Assembly: GCF_027941915.1 (NCBI RefSeq)
Contig: NZ_CP116009.1
Location: 3,906,001-3,970,000 of the forward strand
DNA length: 64,000 bases
Direction: 5' to 3'
From: Ramlibacter tataouinensis
Lineage (GTDB): Bacteria; Pseudomonadota; Gammaproteobacteria; Burkholderiales; Burkholderiaceae_C
Every line of letters starts with the position of its first letter. Position 1 is the stretch's first letter. This document shows, piece by piece, positions 19,301 to 27,086 of the stretch. The notes below the pieces were generated by a model. That model was not told where the DNA came from. It worked only from the letters and a program-made list of their open reading frames with translations, and did no database searches. The position numbers were made by a program, and so were the translations under genes.

Positions 19301-19730
19301 CGAGGAGATCGTCTTCGACTACGACTCGCTCGGCCTGACCTTGCGCCGCCACCCGGTGGCACTGCTGCGCCCGAAGCTCGCGCGCATGCGCTTTAAGGAC
19401 GCCCAGCAGTTGCAGGCCTTGCCCGATGGCTGCCGCGTATCCGCCTGCGGCATGGTCACCGTGCGCCAGCAGCCGTCCACCGCCAACGGCACCATCTTCG
19501 TCACGCTGGAAGACGAGACCGGCCCGGTGAACGTGATCGTCTGGAAGGGCGTGCGCGAGCAGCAGCGCGAGCCCCTGATGCACGCCCGGCTGCTGGCCGT
19601 GCACGGCACCTGGCAGCGCGACGAGGCCAGCCAGGGGCGCGTGTGCCACCTGATCGCCGAGCGGCTGGAAGACCTGACACCGCTGCTCGGGCGGCTGGGG
19701 CGGCAAAGCCGCAGCCGGGATTTCCGCTAG
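16389..19730 (+). CDS. dnaE2: Error-prone DNA polymerase III alpha subunit DnaE2
   Basis: The 1113-residue C-family polymerase performs mutagenic translesion synthesis. It opens with a PHP domain (YAELHCLSNFSFQRGASHP, ITDECSVAGVV). The polymerase core contains GRGSAANSVVCFCLGI and the catalytic aspartates in PPDIDVDFEH (about residue 422). The late QEQVMEIS and SHAYSFALLAW segments are typical. A C-terminal OB fold (ACGMVTVRQQPSTANGTIFV) precedes the end. It closes the SOS-type imuA-imuB-dnaE2 operon, with an 8-base overlap with imuB. Length and motif order mark DnaE2 rather than replicative DnaE1. Confidence 0.97.
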   Translation: MPESAVKPQLLLDEERLPPVLGSGPDLLPRYAELHCLSNFSFQRGASHPQELVRRAYDLGYDALAITDECSVAGVVRAGSGLHDYLDFIRRLEEAYPGQRRLRPFRLLYGSEFDFGDGRLVAIARDLPGWGGLCEFITAARTTRAPKGTYVVGWETSDLRRLQGCEILFAPQRPEGQRLDIDALCRRLHALRALYGDSLWLAVNLPHRLDDDLWLADLREAGERTGVPLVATGDVHMHARSRKPLQDVITAVRLGRPVAGCGLALQGNAERHLRQRKRLAELYPRELLDRTLQLADRCRFELDEIRYDYPLETVPPGLTPTQALRQLTYEGARERYPQGLPPRVVELLEKELPLIEQCRYEMFFLTVHDIVRFARSENILCQGRGSAANSVVCFCLGITAMDPMLSQPLLERFISVDRRNEPPDIDVDFEHERREEVIQYIYGKYGRERAAIAAVVIGYRTRSAIRDVGKALGVAEPLVDAFAKDHFWFDDRLAPERLREMAAHGGVPLAEHQARLWLELAQQLIGFPRHLSQHVGGFVLTQTKLTRLVPVENASMKERSVIQWDKDDLEDMGLMKVDVLALGMLSAIRRCIDLVAQRRGAPFTRYDIPTHDEPTYEMIRRADTVGVFQIESRAQMSMLPRLKPREFYDLVVQVAIVRPGPITGGMVHPYLKARERKARGEAIEYERSTRDGAEPRLKKALERTLGIPIFQEQVMEISMLAAGFTATEADALRRAMAAWKRKGGLGKFEARLKGGMLANGYSAGFADRIFEQIKGFGDYGFPESHAYSFALLAWSSSWLKCHEPACFLAAMLNSQPMGFYAPSQLVQDAQRHGVKVLPPDVSASDWDSRLEWEEGGGSPPQAAAAPAADTGAPPAVRLGLRLVGGLREEAAQRIAQARAQGAFIDTEDLALRARLDVQDLAALAAGDALQSLAGHRRQQVWEASAQRRAPELLQHAPIREAALALPAAHEGEEIVFDYDSLGLTLRRHPVALLRPKLARMRFKDAQQLQALPDGCRVSACGMVTVRQQPSTANGTIFVTLEDETGPVNVIVWKGVREQQREPLMHARLLAVHGTWQRDEASQGRVCHLIAERLEDLTPLLGRLGRQSRSRDFR

Positions 19731-19824
19731 CGGCGCCGACGCGCCCGCGATGGCGACGAAGTTGCAGCACAGTCACCAGGCGACGTGGCCGCGTCGGGAA
19801 TGACTCCCTGCCGCTGGATGGCAC

Positions 19825-20736
19825 TCAGTCGATGGCAGCTGCGGACTCCCGCGCGTCCTCTCCCAGGTCCATCTCCAGCAGGTTCGCCAGGGCCGGGTTG
19901 CGGTTGCTGGTCCGCCAGGCCAGTCCGTGGCTGAGCGGATGGGCATGGGAGTCGAGCGAGCGGAACACCACGCCCACCGTCTCCTTGGCCTCCAGCTCGC
20001 GCGGGACGACCGAAACACCGGTGCCGGCCGCCACCAGGCACAGCAGCACCTGGGAGCTTTCCGTCTCGCGCACCACGCGCGGGTCGAAGCCGGCCCGGCC
20101 GCATTCGTCATCCATGGCCTGGCGCAGGTGGTAGCCCTGGTTGGACGGAAAGCCGACGAAGGGTTCGTCCTGCAGCCGCTCCAGCCGCAGGTCCTCGCAG
20201 CCCGCCAGCGGGTGCGAGGCGGGCAGGGCGATCACCAGCTCGGTCGTGGCGAAGCGGCGCGTCGCCAGGTCCTCGCCCTCCAGCGGCAGGAAGCACAGGG
20301 CGACGTCCAGCGTCCCCTGCAGCAGGCCGAGCCGCAGCGCCCCGCTGGGCAGCGGTCCTCCGGCGATGTCGAGCGCCACCTCCGGGAAGCGCTGGCGGAA
20401 CGCGGCCACCAGGCGCAGCAGCAGCAGCTGGCTGCCGCGGCCGGTGTAGCCCACGCGCAGCTGCCCGGTCTCGCCGCGCGCCGCGCGGCGGCAGGACTCC
20501 ACCGCCTGGTCCAGCTGCGCGAACAGCGGGCGCACGCCGTCGAAGAACACGTGGCCGGCGGCCGTCAGCGCCACCCGGCGGGTATTGCGCTCGAACAGCT
20601 GCACGCCCAGCTCCGCCTCCAGTTCGCGGATGCGCTGGCTCAAGGGTGGCTGTGCCATGTGCAGCCGCTGGGCCGCCCGCGTGAAGCTCTGTTCATGGGC
20701 GACGGCGAGGAAGCCGCGCAACTGGCGCAAGTCCAT
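19825..20736 (-). CDS. LysR-family transcriptional regulator
   Basis: ATG at 20736 follows GGAGG by five bases and gives 303 residues; an earlier TTG is within that ribosome site. The N-terminal winged helix is MDLRQLRGFLAVAHEQSFTR to RRVALTAAG, and the rest is a periplasmic-binding-like effector domain. It is divergent from the SDR-fumarylacetoacetase-Bug operon and very likely regulates it. The effector is unknown, but an aromatic breakdown intermediate would fit. Confidence 0.93.
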   Translation of the reverse strand: MDLRQLRGFLAVAHEQSFTRAAQRLHMAQPPLSQRIRELEAELGVQLFERNTRRVALTAAGHVFFDGVRPLFAQLDQAVESCRRAARGETGQLRVGYTGRGSQLLLLRLVAAFRQRFPEVALDIAGGPLPSGALRLGLLQGTLDVALCFLPLEGEDLATRRFATTELVIALPASHPLAGCEDLRLERLQDEPFVGFPSNQGYHLRQAMDDECGRAGFDPRVVRETESSQVLLCLVAAGTGVSVVPRELEAKETVGVVFRSLDSHAHPLSHGLAWRTSNRNPALANLLEMDLGEDARESAAAID

Positions 20737-20749
20737 TGGCACCTCCAAC

Positions 20750-20781
20750 TTAGATTGATTCGGTCTAGATGATTAACCTAA
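20750..20781. promoter_or_regulatory. LysR-type operator candidate
   Basis: TTAGATTGATT at 20750 and ATGATTAACCTAA at 20769 form an imperfect dyad in the AT-rich gap between the LysR gene and the SDR operon. Position and form match LysR binding sites. Mismatches make the exact ends uncertain. Confidence 0.45.
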
Positions 20782-20863
20782 ATGATATTGGACGTATCAA
20801 TGCGGGCTCCCTAGCATCCCCGTCAACGGGGGCGCACATCGATTTCCCCCGACAGGAGAAAGC

Positions 20864-21649
20864 GTGAGTCTGAAGAACAGGACCGCCCTGGTCACCGGCG
20901 GCAACAGCGGGATCGGGCTGGGGATCGCCCAGCGGCTGGCCAGCGAAGGCGCCGACCTCGTGATCAACGGCATCGTTCCGGCGGACGAGGGCCAGGCCGA
21001 ATGCGACCGGCTGGCGGCGGCCCACGGCGTGCGGGCGCACTACCTGGCGGCCGACCTGCGCGACCCGGCGCAGATCGAGGGCCTGCTGCACCAGGCCCGC
21101 GAGTGCCTGGGGGGCGTCGACATCCTGGTGAACAACGCCGGCATGCAGCACGTCAGCCCGATCGAGCAGTTCCCGGTGGACATCTGGAACGCGATGCTGG
21201 CCGTCAACCTGTCCGCCGCGTTCCACACCATCCGGCTGGCGCTGCCCGGCATGCGCGAACGCGGCTGGGGCCGCATCGTCAACATCGCCTCGATCAGCGG
21301 CCTGCGCGGTCGCGCCGGCAAGTCGGCCTACAACGCCACCAAGCACGGGCTGATCGGCCTGACCAAGTCGGTCGCCCTGGAGATGGCGCAGACGAACATC
21401 ACCTGCAATGCGATCTGCCCCGGCTGGGCCTTGACCGCGCTGGTGCAGCGCCAGGTGGATGCCCTCGCGCAGAAGGAGGGGCTGGATGGCGACGAAGCCA
21501 CGCGCAAGCTGCTCGGCCTGCGCCAGCCGTCGGGCCGGTTCGTCACGACCGAGCAGATCGCCGCACTCACGGCCTTCCTCTGCTCCGAGGACGCCCAGGA
21601 AGTCCGCGGGGCCGCCTGGACCATGGACGGCGGCACCACGGCGGCATGA
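20864..21649 (+). CDS. 3-hydroxybutyrate dehydrogenase-like SDR
   Basis: The 261-residue short-chain dehydrogenase starts with GTG at 20864 after AGGAGAA. It has the cofactor motif TGGNSGIGLGIAQ (about 11-23), NNAGMQH, the catalytic Ser in IASISGL, and YNATK for Tyr and Lys. The motifs HVSPIEQFP and CNAICPGWALT and the length fit D-3-hydroxybutyrate dehydrogenases, which interconvert 3-hydroxybutyrate and acetoacetate with NAD. Its stop overlaps the fumarylacetoacetase start (ATGA), so the two are coupled. Because fumarylacetoacetase releases acetoacetate, the activity fits the operon, though SDR substrate calls are never certain. Confidence 0.85.
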   Translation: MSLKNRTALVTGGNSGIGLGIAQRLASEGADLVINGIVPADEGQAECDRLAAAHGVRAHYLAADLRDPAQIEGLLHQARECLGGVDILVNNAGMQHVSPIEQFPVDIWNAMLAVNLSAAFHTIRLALPGMRERGWGRIVNIASISGLRGRAGKSAYNATKHGLIGLTKSVALEMAQTNITCNAICPGWALTALVQRQVDALAQKEGLDGDEATRKLLGLRQPSGRFVTTEQIAALTAFLCSEDAQEVRGAAWTMDGGTTAA

Positions 21650-22986
21650 GCATGGACATGAACAGCAACCGCATCGCCCCGATCGACCACACCCATGCGC
21701 CCGAGTTGCGCAGCTGGGTCGAATCCGCCGCCGGCCACCCGGCTTTCCCGATCCAGAACCTGCCGCTGGGCGTGTTCCGCGGCGACGACGGTCCGCGCAT
21801 CGGCGTGGCGATCGGCGACCAGGTGCTCGACCTGCGGGCGGCCCGTGCGGCCGGCCTGCTGCAGGGCCTGGATGCGGCGCAGGCCGCCGCCGTGGAGGCG
21901 CCGGCACTCAACGACTGGATGGCGCTGGCGCCGTCGCAACGGCGCGCGCTGCGGCATGCCGTGTCGGCCCTGCTCGCGGCGGACACGAGCGAAGGTCGTG
22001 CCGCCCGGGGGGCGCAGCACCCGATCCTGCGCTCGCAGGGCGACAGCGAGATGCTGCTGCCGGCCCGGGTGGGCGACTACACGGACTTCTACGCCGGCAT
22101 CCACCATGCCATCAACGCCGGGAAGTTCTTCCGGCCCGACAACCCGCTGCTGCCCAACTACAAGCACGTGCCGGTGGCCTACCACGGGCGCGCCTCGTCC
22201 GTGCGGCCTTCGGGGGCGCTGCTGCGCCGGCCGCGCGGGCAGGTGCGGCAGGACACGCCGCAGGGGCCGCAGCCGGTGTTCCAGCCCAGCGCCCGGCTGG
22301 ACTACGAGCTCGAGCTGGCGATCTGGATCGGGCCGGGCAACGCGCTGGGTGAACCCATCGCCGTCACCCGGGCAGGCGACCACGTGGCCGGGTTCGGCCT
22401 GCTGAACGACTGGTCGGCCCGCGACATCCAGGCCTGGGAGTACCAGCCGCTGGGGGCGTTCCAGGGCAAGAACTTCCTCACCAGCGTGTCGCCCTGGGTG
22501 GTCACCGCCGATGCGATGGCGCCGTTCCGCGCACCGGCCATGGCGCGCGACGGCGGGCCGCGGCCGCTGGACTACCTGTACGACGAGGCCGACCAGCAGA
22601 CCGGCGGCCTGCGGGTGGAACTCGAGGTCTACCTCAGCACTCGAACCATGCGCAGCCAGGGTCTGGCGCCCCACCGCCTGTCGCGCGGCGATTCCACCTA
22701 CCTGTGGTGGACGCCGGCGCAGATGGTGGCCCACCACACCGTGGCCGGCTGCGACCTGCAGCCGGGCGACCTGCTCGGCTCCGGCACGATCTCCACGCCC
22801 GAGCCGGGCGGCCGCGGCTGCCTGCTGGAGCTGACCGACGGCGTCCGCCAGCCGGTGCAGCTGCCGGGCGGCGAGACGCGGATGTTCCTGCAGGACGGCG
22901 ACGAGGTCGTGCTGCGCGGGCAGTGCCGCCGCGAGGGCTTCGCCACCATCGGCCTCGGCGAGTGCCGGGGCCTCGTCCAGGACTGA
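21646..22986 (+). CDS. fahA: Fumarylacetoacetase
   Basis: ATG at 21646 overlaps the SDR stop and gives 446 residues, the usual length for full fumarylacetoacetases. The N-terminal domain has SWVESAAGHPAFPIQNLPLG. The catalytic domain contains DYTDFYAGIHHAINAGKFF (metal ligand Asp), YHGRASS, DYELELAIW (Glu ligands), LLNDWSARDIQAWEYQPLG and GKNFLTSVSPW. It hydrolyses fumarylacetoacetate to fumarate and acetoacetate, the last step of the homogentisate pathway. No homogentisate dioxygenase lies next to it, which is unusual, so the pathway's earlier steps must be elsewhere or the substrate differs slightly. Confidence 0.93.
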   Translation: MSMDMNSNRIAPIDHTHAPELRSWVESAAGHPAFPIQNLPLGVFRGDDGPRIGVAIGDQVLDLRAARAAGLLQGLDAAQAAAVEAPALNDWMALAPSQRRALRHAVSALLAADTSEGRAARGAQHPILRSQGDSEMLLPARVGDYTDFYAGIHHAINAGKFFRPDNPLLPNYKHVPVAYHGRASSVRPSGALLRRPRGQVRQDTPQGPQPVFQPSARLDYELELAIWIGPGNALGEPIAVTRAGDHVAGFGLLNDWSARDIQAWEYQPLGAFQGKNFLTSVSPWVVTADAMAPFRAPAMARDGGPRPLDYLYDEADQQTGGLRVELEVYLSTRTMRSQGLAPHRLSRGDSTYLWWTPAQMVAHHTVAGCDLQPGDLLGSGTISTPEPGGRGCLLELTDGVRQPVQLPGGETRMFLQDGDEVVLRGQCRREGFATIGLGECRGLVQD

Positions 22987-23041
22987 TCCCAGGCCCGGGC
23001 GCTTGCGCCCGATCCCTTCCCTTTCTCCCAAGGAGACCCCG

Positions 23042-24004
23042 ATGCAAAGAAGATTGTTCACCACCGCCGTTGCTGCTGCCGCACTGGTTGCCGTCGCCGG
23101 GCCGGCCTCGGCCTCGAGCTGGCCGGACAAGCCGATCAAACTCATCGTGCCGTACTCGGCCGGCGGCGTGACCGACCAGATGGGCCGTGCCCTCGCCGAG
23201 TTCGCTTCGAAGCGCCTGGGGCAGGCTGTCGTCATCGAGAACAAGACCGGCGCCAACGGCACGCTCGGTGCGGTCCAGATGCGCACCACCGACCCGGCCG
23301 GCTACACGCTGACGATGATCCCGATCGGCGTGTTCCGCATGCCGCACATCACCGGCGCGCAGTACGACCCGCTGAAGGACCTGACCTACATCTCCTCGGT
23401 GGCCGGCTTCAACTACTACATCGCCGTCAATGCCGCCTCGCCCTGGAAGACGATGGCCGAACTGATCGACTACGCGAAGAAGAAGCAGGGGCCCGTCTCG
23501 TACGGCACCCCGGGTGCGTACAGCAGCCAGCACCTGGGCATGGCGCAGCTGGGCACGCACGTCGGCGCCGACTGGGTGCACATCCCGTTCAAGGGCGACG
23601 CCGATGCCATGACCGCCCTGCTGGGCAACCACGTGCAGGCCGTCGTCAGCGCGAGCTCCATCCTGCCGTACGTCGAGACCGGCCGCATGCGCGTGCTGGC
23701 GGCGCTGGGCGACAAGCGCTCGGACGAGCTGCCGAACGTGCCGACGCTCAAGGAGCTCGGATACCCGGTCGTGCACACCTCGCCGATCGGCATCGCGGGC
23801 CCGAAGGGCATGGACCCGGCCGTGGTGAAGAAGCTCGACGCCACGTTCCGCGACGTCCTGAACGATCCGGAATTCCAGGCAGCGCTGAAGAAGTTCGGCC
23901 TGTCGTCCCTGTACATGGACCAGGCCAGCTACGCCAAGTACGCGCGCGACATCTACCTGGGCGAGAAGGATGCGCTCAAGGCGATGGTCGCCAACGTGAA
24001 ATAA
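23042..24004 (+). CDS. Bug/TctC-family substrate-binding protein
   Basis: ATG at 23042 follows AAGGAG and gives 320 residues with a signal peptide ending in ASAS. The mature start WPDKPIKLIVPYSAGGVTD is the family's signature for periplasmic carboxylate receptors. Other conserved parts are ENKTGANGTLG and YGTPGAYSSQHLGM. Such receptors feed tripartite tricarboxylate transporters or act as sensors; no membrane components are near. Its place behind fumarylacetoacetase suggests an aromatic acid or dicarboxylate ligand. Confidence 0.93.
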   Translation: MQRRLFTTAVAAAALVAVAGPASASSWPDKPIKLIVPYSAGGVTDQMGRALAEFASKRLGQAVVIENKTGANGTLGAVQMRTTDPAGYTLTMIPIGVFRMPHITGAQYDPLKDLTYISSVAGFNYYIAVNAASPWKTMAELIDYAKKKQGPVSYGTPGAYSSQHLGMAQLGTHVGADWVHIPFKGDADAMTALLGNHVQAVVSASSILPYVETGRMRVLAALGDKRSDELPNVPTLKELGYPVVHTSPIGIAGPKGMDPAVVKKLDATFRDVLNDPEFQAALKKFGLSSLYMDQASYAKYARDIYLGEKDALKAMVANVK

Positions 24005-24056
24005 GGGCGCGCACGGCGGCGGGCCGGGGTCGCACCAGCCGCGACAATCCGCCGCC

Positions 24057-24707
24057 ATGCAGCCCTCTCCCTCTGCCATCTCGACCGCCCTCCTGCTTGC
24101 CGAGGCCCTCGGCACGCTGGCCTTCGCCATCTCCGGGCTGATCGCCGCGGCCGGCCGCAAGTTCGACGCGGTGGGCGTGGTGATGGTGGCGGGCGTCACG
24201 GCCTTCGGCGGCGGGACGCTGCGCGACGTGCTGCTGGAGCGGCGGCCGTTCTTCTGGGTCGAGCGGGTGGAGTGGCTGTGGGCGCTGCTGGTGCTGTGCC
24301 TGCTGGCGATGCTGCTGCTGCGGGCCAGGCACTTCGGCATCACGCGGCGCGCCATCCTGTGGCCCGACGCGATCGGGCTCGGGCTGTTCACGGCCAACGG
24401 GGCGCAGATCGCCCACGCGATGGGGCTGCCGGCGCTGGTGTGCGTGCTGATGGGGATGATCACCGCGGTGTTCGGCGGCGTGATCCGCGACGTGCTGTGC
24501 AACGACCTGCCGGCCGTCTTCAGCGACCACCGCCCCTATGCCGTGTGCTCGTTTGCCGGCGGCTGGGTGCTGCTGGGCGCCCACGCGCTCGGCTCGCCGG
24601 TGTGGCTGGCGCTGGTGGCGGCGACGCTGGCCACCGCCGCCCTGCGCATGGCGGCCGTTTTCAGCGGCTGGACGCTGCCGCCCTGGAACGCGGACGAGGA
24701 CGCCTGA
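24057..24707 (+). CDS. TRIC/UPF0126 family membrane protein
   Basis: The 216-residue inner-membrane protein has two repeats of three helices with the glycine-rich signatures AFAISGLIAA (with GVTAFGGGTLRDVLL) and LFTANGAQIAHAMG (with GMITAVFGGVIRDVLC). This is the YadS/YicG trimeric cation-channel layout. It probably conducts K+ or similar ions. The 3' end overlaps the convergent acetyltransferase gene by 47 bases. Confidence 0.92.
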   Translation: MQPSPSAISTALLLAEALGTLAFAISGLIAAAGRKFDAVGVVMVAGVTAFGGGTLRDVLLERRPFFWVERVEWLWALLVLCLLAMLLLRARHFGITRRAILWPDAIGLGLFTANGAQIAHAMGLPALVCVLMGMITAVFGGVIRDVLCNDLPAVFSDHRPYAVCSFAGGWVLLGAHALGSPVWLALVAATLATAALRMAAVFSGWTLPPWNADEDA

Positions 24708-25491
24708 CCGGATCGGCTTCCTGCGCCACCGGGTCGTTGCTGGCCTCGGCCTGCTGCGCCAGCGGCCGCATGCCGGTGGCGGCGCACAGCCCCTCCAGGG
24801 TCCAGCCGTTGCCCAGCATCACCATGCGCGTGTGCAGCTCGTCGAGCACCGCATCGTCCACTTCGCTGCCCAGGCAGCGCAGCGCCTTGTCGCGCACGTC
24901 CACGTAGATCAGTTCGCGCCTGCGGGCGAGTGCGCGCCAGAGGCCGTGCGCGCCGGCCGACTGGCGTGCGCCGCTGATCAGGCACAGGCCGCCGCCCAGT
25001 CCCCACTCGTACACCGCGGTGGCGATGCCGCGGCGCTGGTAGTCGGGCGAGTAGCGCGAGTGCGGCGCGCGCAGGTGGCGGTCGGCGCGGCGGTTCAGCT
25101 CGACCAGGCGGTTGAACACGGTGTAGCCGGCCAGGCGGGCGTGCACCACGTCTTCGACGTAGACGTAGGTCTCGCCGTCGGCCTCGCGCGTGCGGAACAT
25201 GAGGCCGGGCAGGTTGATGGGCGCGGTGGCGCTGCCGAACATGGCATCGCCCGGCGTTCGCAAGCGGCGGTAGAGGTTGTCCAGTTCGCCCTCGAGGTCC
25301 TCGGGGCGCAGGTCGACGTCGATGCGCAGGTCGGCGCGGGTGTCCAGGCCGCGCGGTCCGGTCGGCAGCCGCGGGAGCCAGCGCGCGAGCAAAGCCCCGG
25401 CGCGTTGCGCTGGATCCCCGCCTTCGCGGGGGGAGACGCGGTCCCGATGCGGAACGAGGGCATGACCCATGGGGAACGTCGTCGCAAACAC
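24661..25491 (-). CDS. GNAT-like N-acetyltransferase with an in-frame REP-like insertion
   Basis: GTG at 25491 follows GGAGG by five bases, giving 276 residues. A GNAT-type acetyl-CoA motif (YSPDYQRRGIATAVYEWGL, about 151-169) identifies the fold. Early in the protein (about residues 13-30) the sequence RDRVSPREGGDP is encoded by a REP-like hairpin repeat, an insertion that leaves the frame open. The Arg/Ala-rich tail beyond the 3' overlap may not be functional. It follows the repeat-rich solenoid gene by 14 bases, suggesting one operon. Its substrate is unknown. Confidence 0.7.
   Translation of the reverse strand: MFATTFPMGHALVPHRDRVSPREGGDPAQRAGALLARWLPRLPTGPRGLDTRADLRIDVDLRPEDLEGELDNLYRRLRTPGDAMFGSATAPINLPGLMFRTREADGETYVYVEDVVHARLAGYTVFNRLVELNRRADRHLRAPHSRYSPDYQRRGIATAVYEWGLGGGLCLISGARQSAGAHGLWRALARRRELIYVDVRDKALRCLGSEVDDAVLDELHTRMVMLGNGWTLEGLCAATGMRPLAQQAEASNDPVAQEADPVRRPRPRSRAAASSR
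25416..25431. repeat. REP-like hairpin inside a coding region
   Basis: CCCCGC and GCGGGG flank CTTC, giving a tight hairpin within a motif of the type TGGATCCCCGCCTTCGCGGG. Short peptides such as PPAKAGIQ in other frames are the usual sign of this proteobacterial repeat. It is unusual inside an intact gene. Confidence 0.6.
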
Positions 25492-25505
25492 GGCAACCTC
25501 CTTCG

Positions 25506-26378
25506 TCAAACCGCGCTGAACCCGGCCCAGCAGCCGCTCATCAGGGCGTCGGGCCGGGCGCTGGCGTTGACGCGGGCGCTGGTGTCCCAGGCGTCGCTCG
25601 GCACCGACAGGCCGGCGAACACGCCGTAGCCGTCGCCGGCGCGCAGTTCGCCGGCGGTGAACAGGCTCTCGCCGGCGCGGATCGCGCCGCCCGCGCGGAT
25701 GCTCTCGCCCGCGCGGATGCCCCAGCCCGCATCCAGGTGCCGGCGCGCCTCGATCGAACCCGCGCACAGGATCCCCTGTTCCGCGCGCACGCTGGCACCG
25801 GCATCGAGCGAGCCGCCCACGCGCAGGCTCTTGCCGCAGGCGAGCGCGCCCTCCACGCGCAAGTCCTGCCCGGTGACGATGCCGCCGGCCACGTCCAGCC
25901 CCTCGCTGCAAGCGATGTCCCAGCCCGCGCGCAGCTCGCCGCCGACGCGCACCGGCGCGTTCGCCTCCAGGCCCCAGGCGACGTGGATGTCGCCGCCGGC
26001 TTCCAGCGCGCCCGCGCACCGCAGCCCGCCCTCGGTGCGGATGTCCTCGCCGACGGTCACCGGGCCGCCCGCGCGCAGGCCGGCGCCGCAGCGGATCGAG
26101 CGGCCGGCGCGCAGCACGCCATCGACCTCGATCCCGCCGCTCACCTCGAGCGTGCCGGCGAACACCAGCGCGGCCGCCTCGATCGCATCGACGCGCAGCA
26201 CCGCATTGGTCGGGCCGAACTGCGACAGCAGCCAGCAGGCGTCGTCGATCCGGCCCTCCGCGACCAGCGAATCCAGCACCTGCTGGTAGTCGCTGCGGTC
26301 CTCGTAATGGCGCGCGAACCAGCGGAAGCCGGCGGCGCAGGGGCTCTTGGCCCGGATCAAGCTCTTCGTCAGGTCCAT
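25506..26378 (-). CDS. Glycine-rich repeat (beta-solenoid/bactofilin-like) protein
   Basis: ATG at 26378 gives 290 residues; a GTG seven codons upstream is also possible and neither has a clear ribosome site. After a helical N-terminus (SLIRAKSPCAAGFRWFARHY, then YQQVLDSLVAEGRIDDACWL) a long run of short repeats of the form [AV]-x-G-x-[LI]-[RE]-A-G follows from about residue 65 to 260. These predict a left- or right-handed beta solenoid as in polymer-forming bactofilins. Such proteins form filaments or scaffolds. It precedes the GNAT gene by 14 bases. The function is unknown; the fold is inferred from the periodicity. Confidence 0.65.
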   Translation of the reverse strand: MDLTKSLIRAKSPCAAGFRWFARHYEDRSDYQQVLDSLVAEGRIDDACWLLSQFGPTNAVLRVDAIEAAALVFAGTLEVSGGIEVDGVLRAGRSIRCGAGLRAGGPVTVGEDIRTEGGLRCAGALEAGGDIHVAWGLEANAPVRVGGELRAGWDIACSEGLDVAGGIVTGQDLRVEGALACGKSLRVGGSLDAGASVRAEQGILCAGSIEARRHLDAGWGIRAGESIRAGGAIRAGESLFTAGELRAGDGYGVFAGLSVPSDAWDTSARVNASARPDALMSGCWAGFSAV

Positions 26379-27086
26379 GCGGCAAGCGAGGCTGCCCACC
26401 GGCTTCAGGCCGACGGGGGCAGGACTCGATGAGCGGACTTGTCCCGCGCAGGCGGGGCAGGCCGCAGGCGCGCTGGGCAGGGGCCCGGCGATGAAGAGTT
26501 AGCGCGAAAGGGGAAGGGTTATCGCCGGGCGGTGGGATGTGCGACCGGCCGGTGGGGGCGGATCGCACGCACGGCAGCACGCCTCGCCGCGGACGGGCGA
26601 TTCATCGGGCAAGGGATGAACGAGGGGCGTGACATGGGGGCGATGGTTGCAGGCCCGCGATGCGAAGCAACACGGGGCCGCAGGATGGTAGCCCGCATGC
26701 AATGTCGCACGCCAGCGAGCGGTTATTGGCGCGCATGGTGCGGCAATACTGGCACGCGGCGCAGGTGCATGCTTGCCCTGGCAGCAGGGTCTTCCTATAC
26801 TCGCCCGGCCATGAACCGACTGACGCCTGTCCGTTTTGCCCTTTCCGCCGCGCTGCCGGCCGCGGGGCAACTGCGCGCGCGTCCGCTGCATCCGCAGCAG
26901 CGAACGCCTGCGCATCCGTAGGCCCGGCGGTCCGCTTCTTCCCCCTCCCACGCAGACCATCGACCGCCGGGCCACCCACCCAGCGCGGTAGCGCGCGCAA
27001 CCCGCGCGCCACCGATGGAGTTCCATTCACCTTCACCCGCCGGCCGCATCCAAGGTGGCGGGTGCCAGACTTTGGAGGGATGGGAA
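26379..27086. other. Region without a supported gene
   Basis: About 700 bases between the divergent solenoid and Usp genes. Open frames exist in several phases but lack ribosome sites and family features. A G/C-rich hairpin-like stretch occurs near 26434. A ribosome-site-like GGAGGG precedes the Usp start at the end. Confidence 0.6.
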
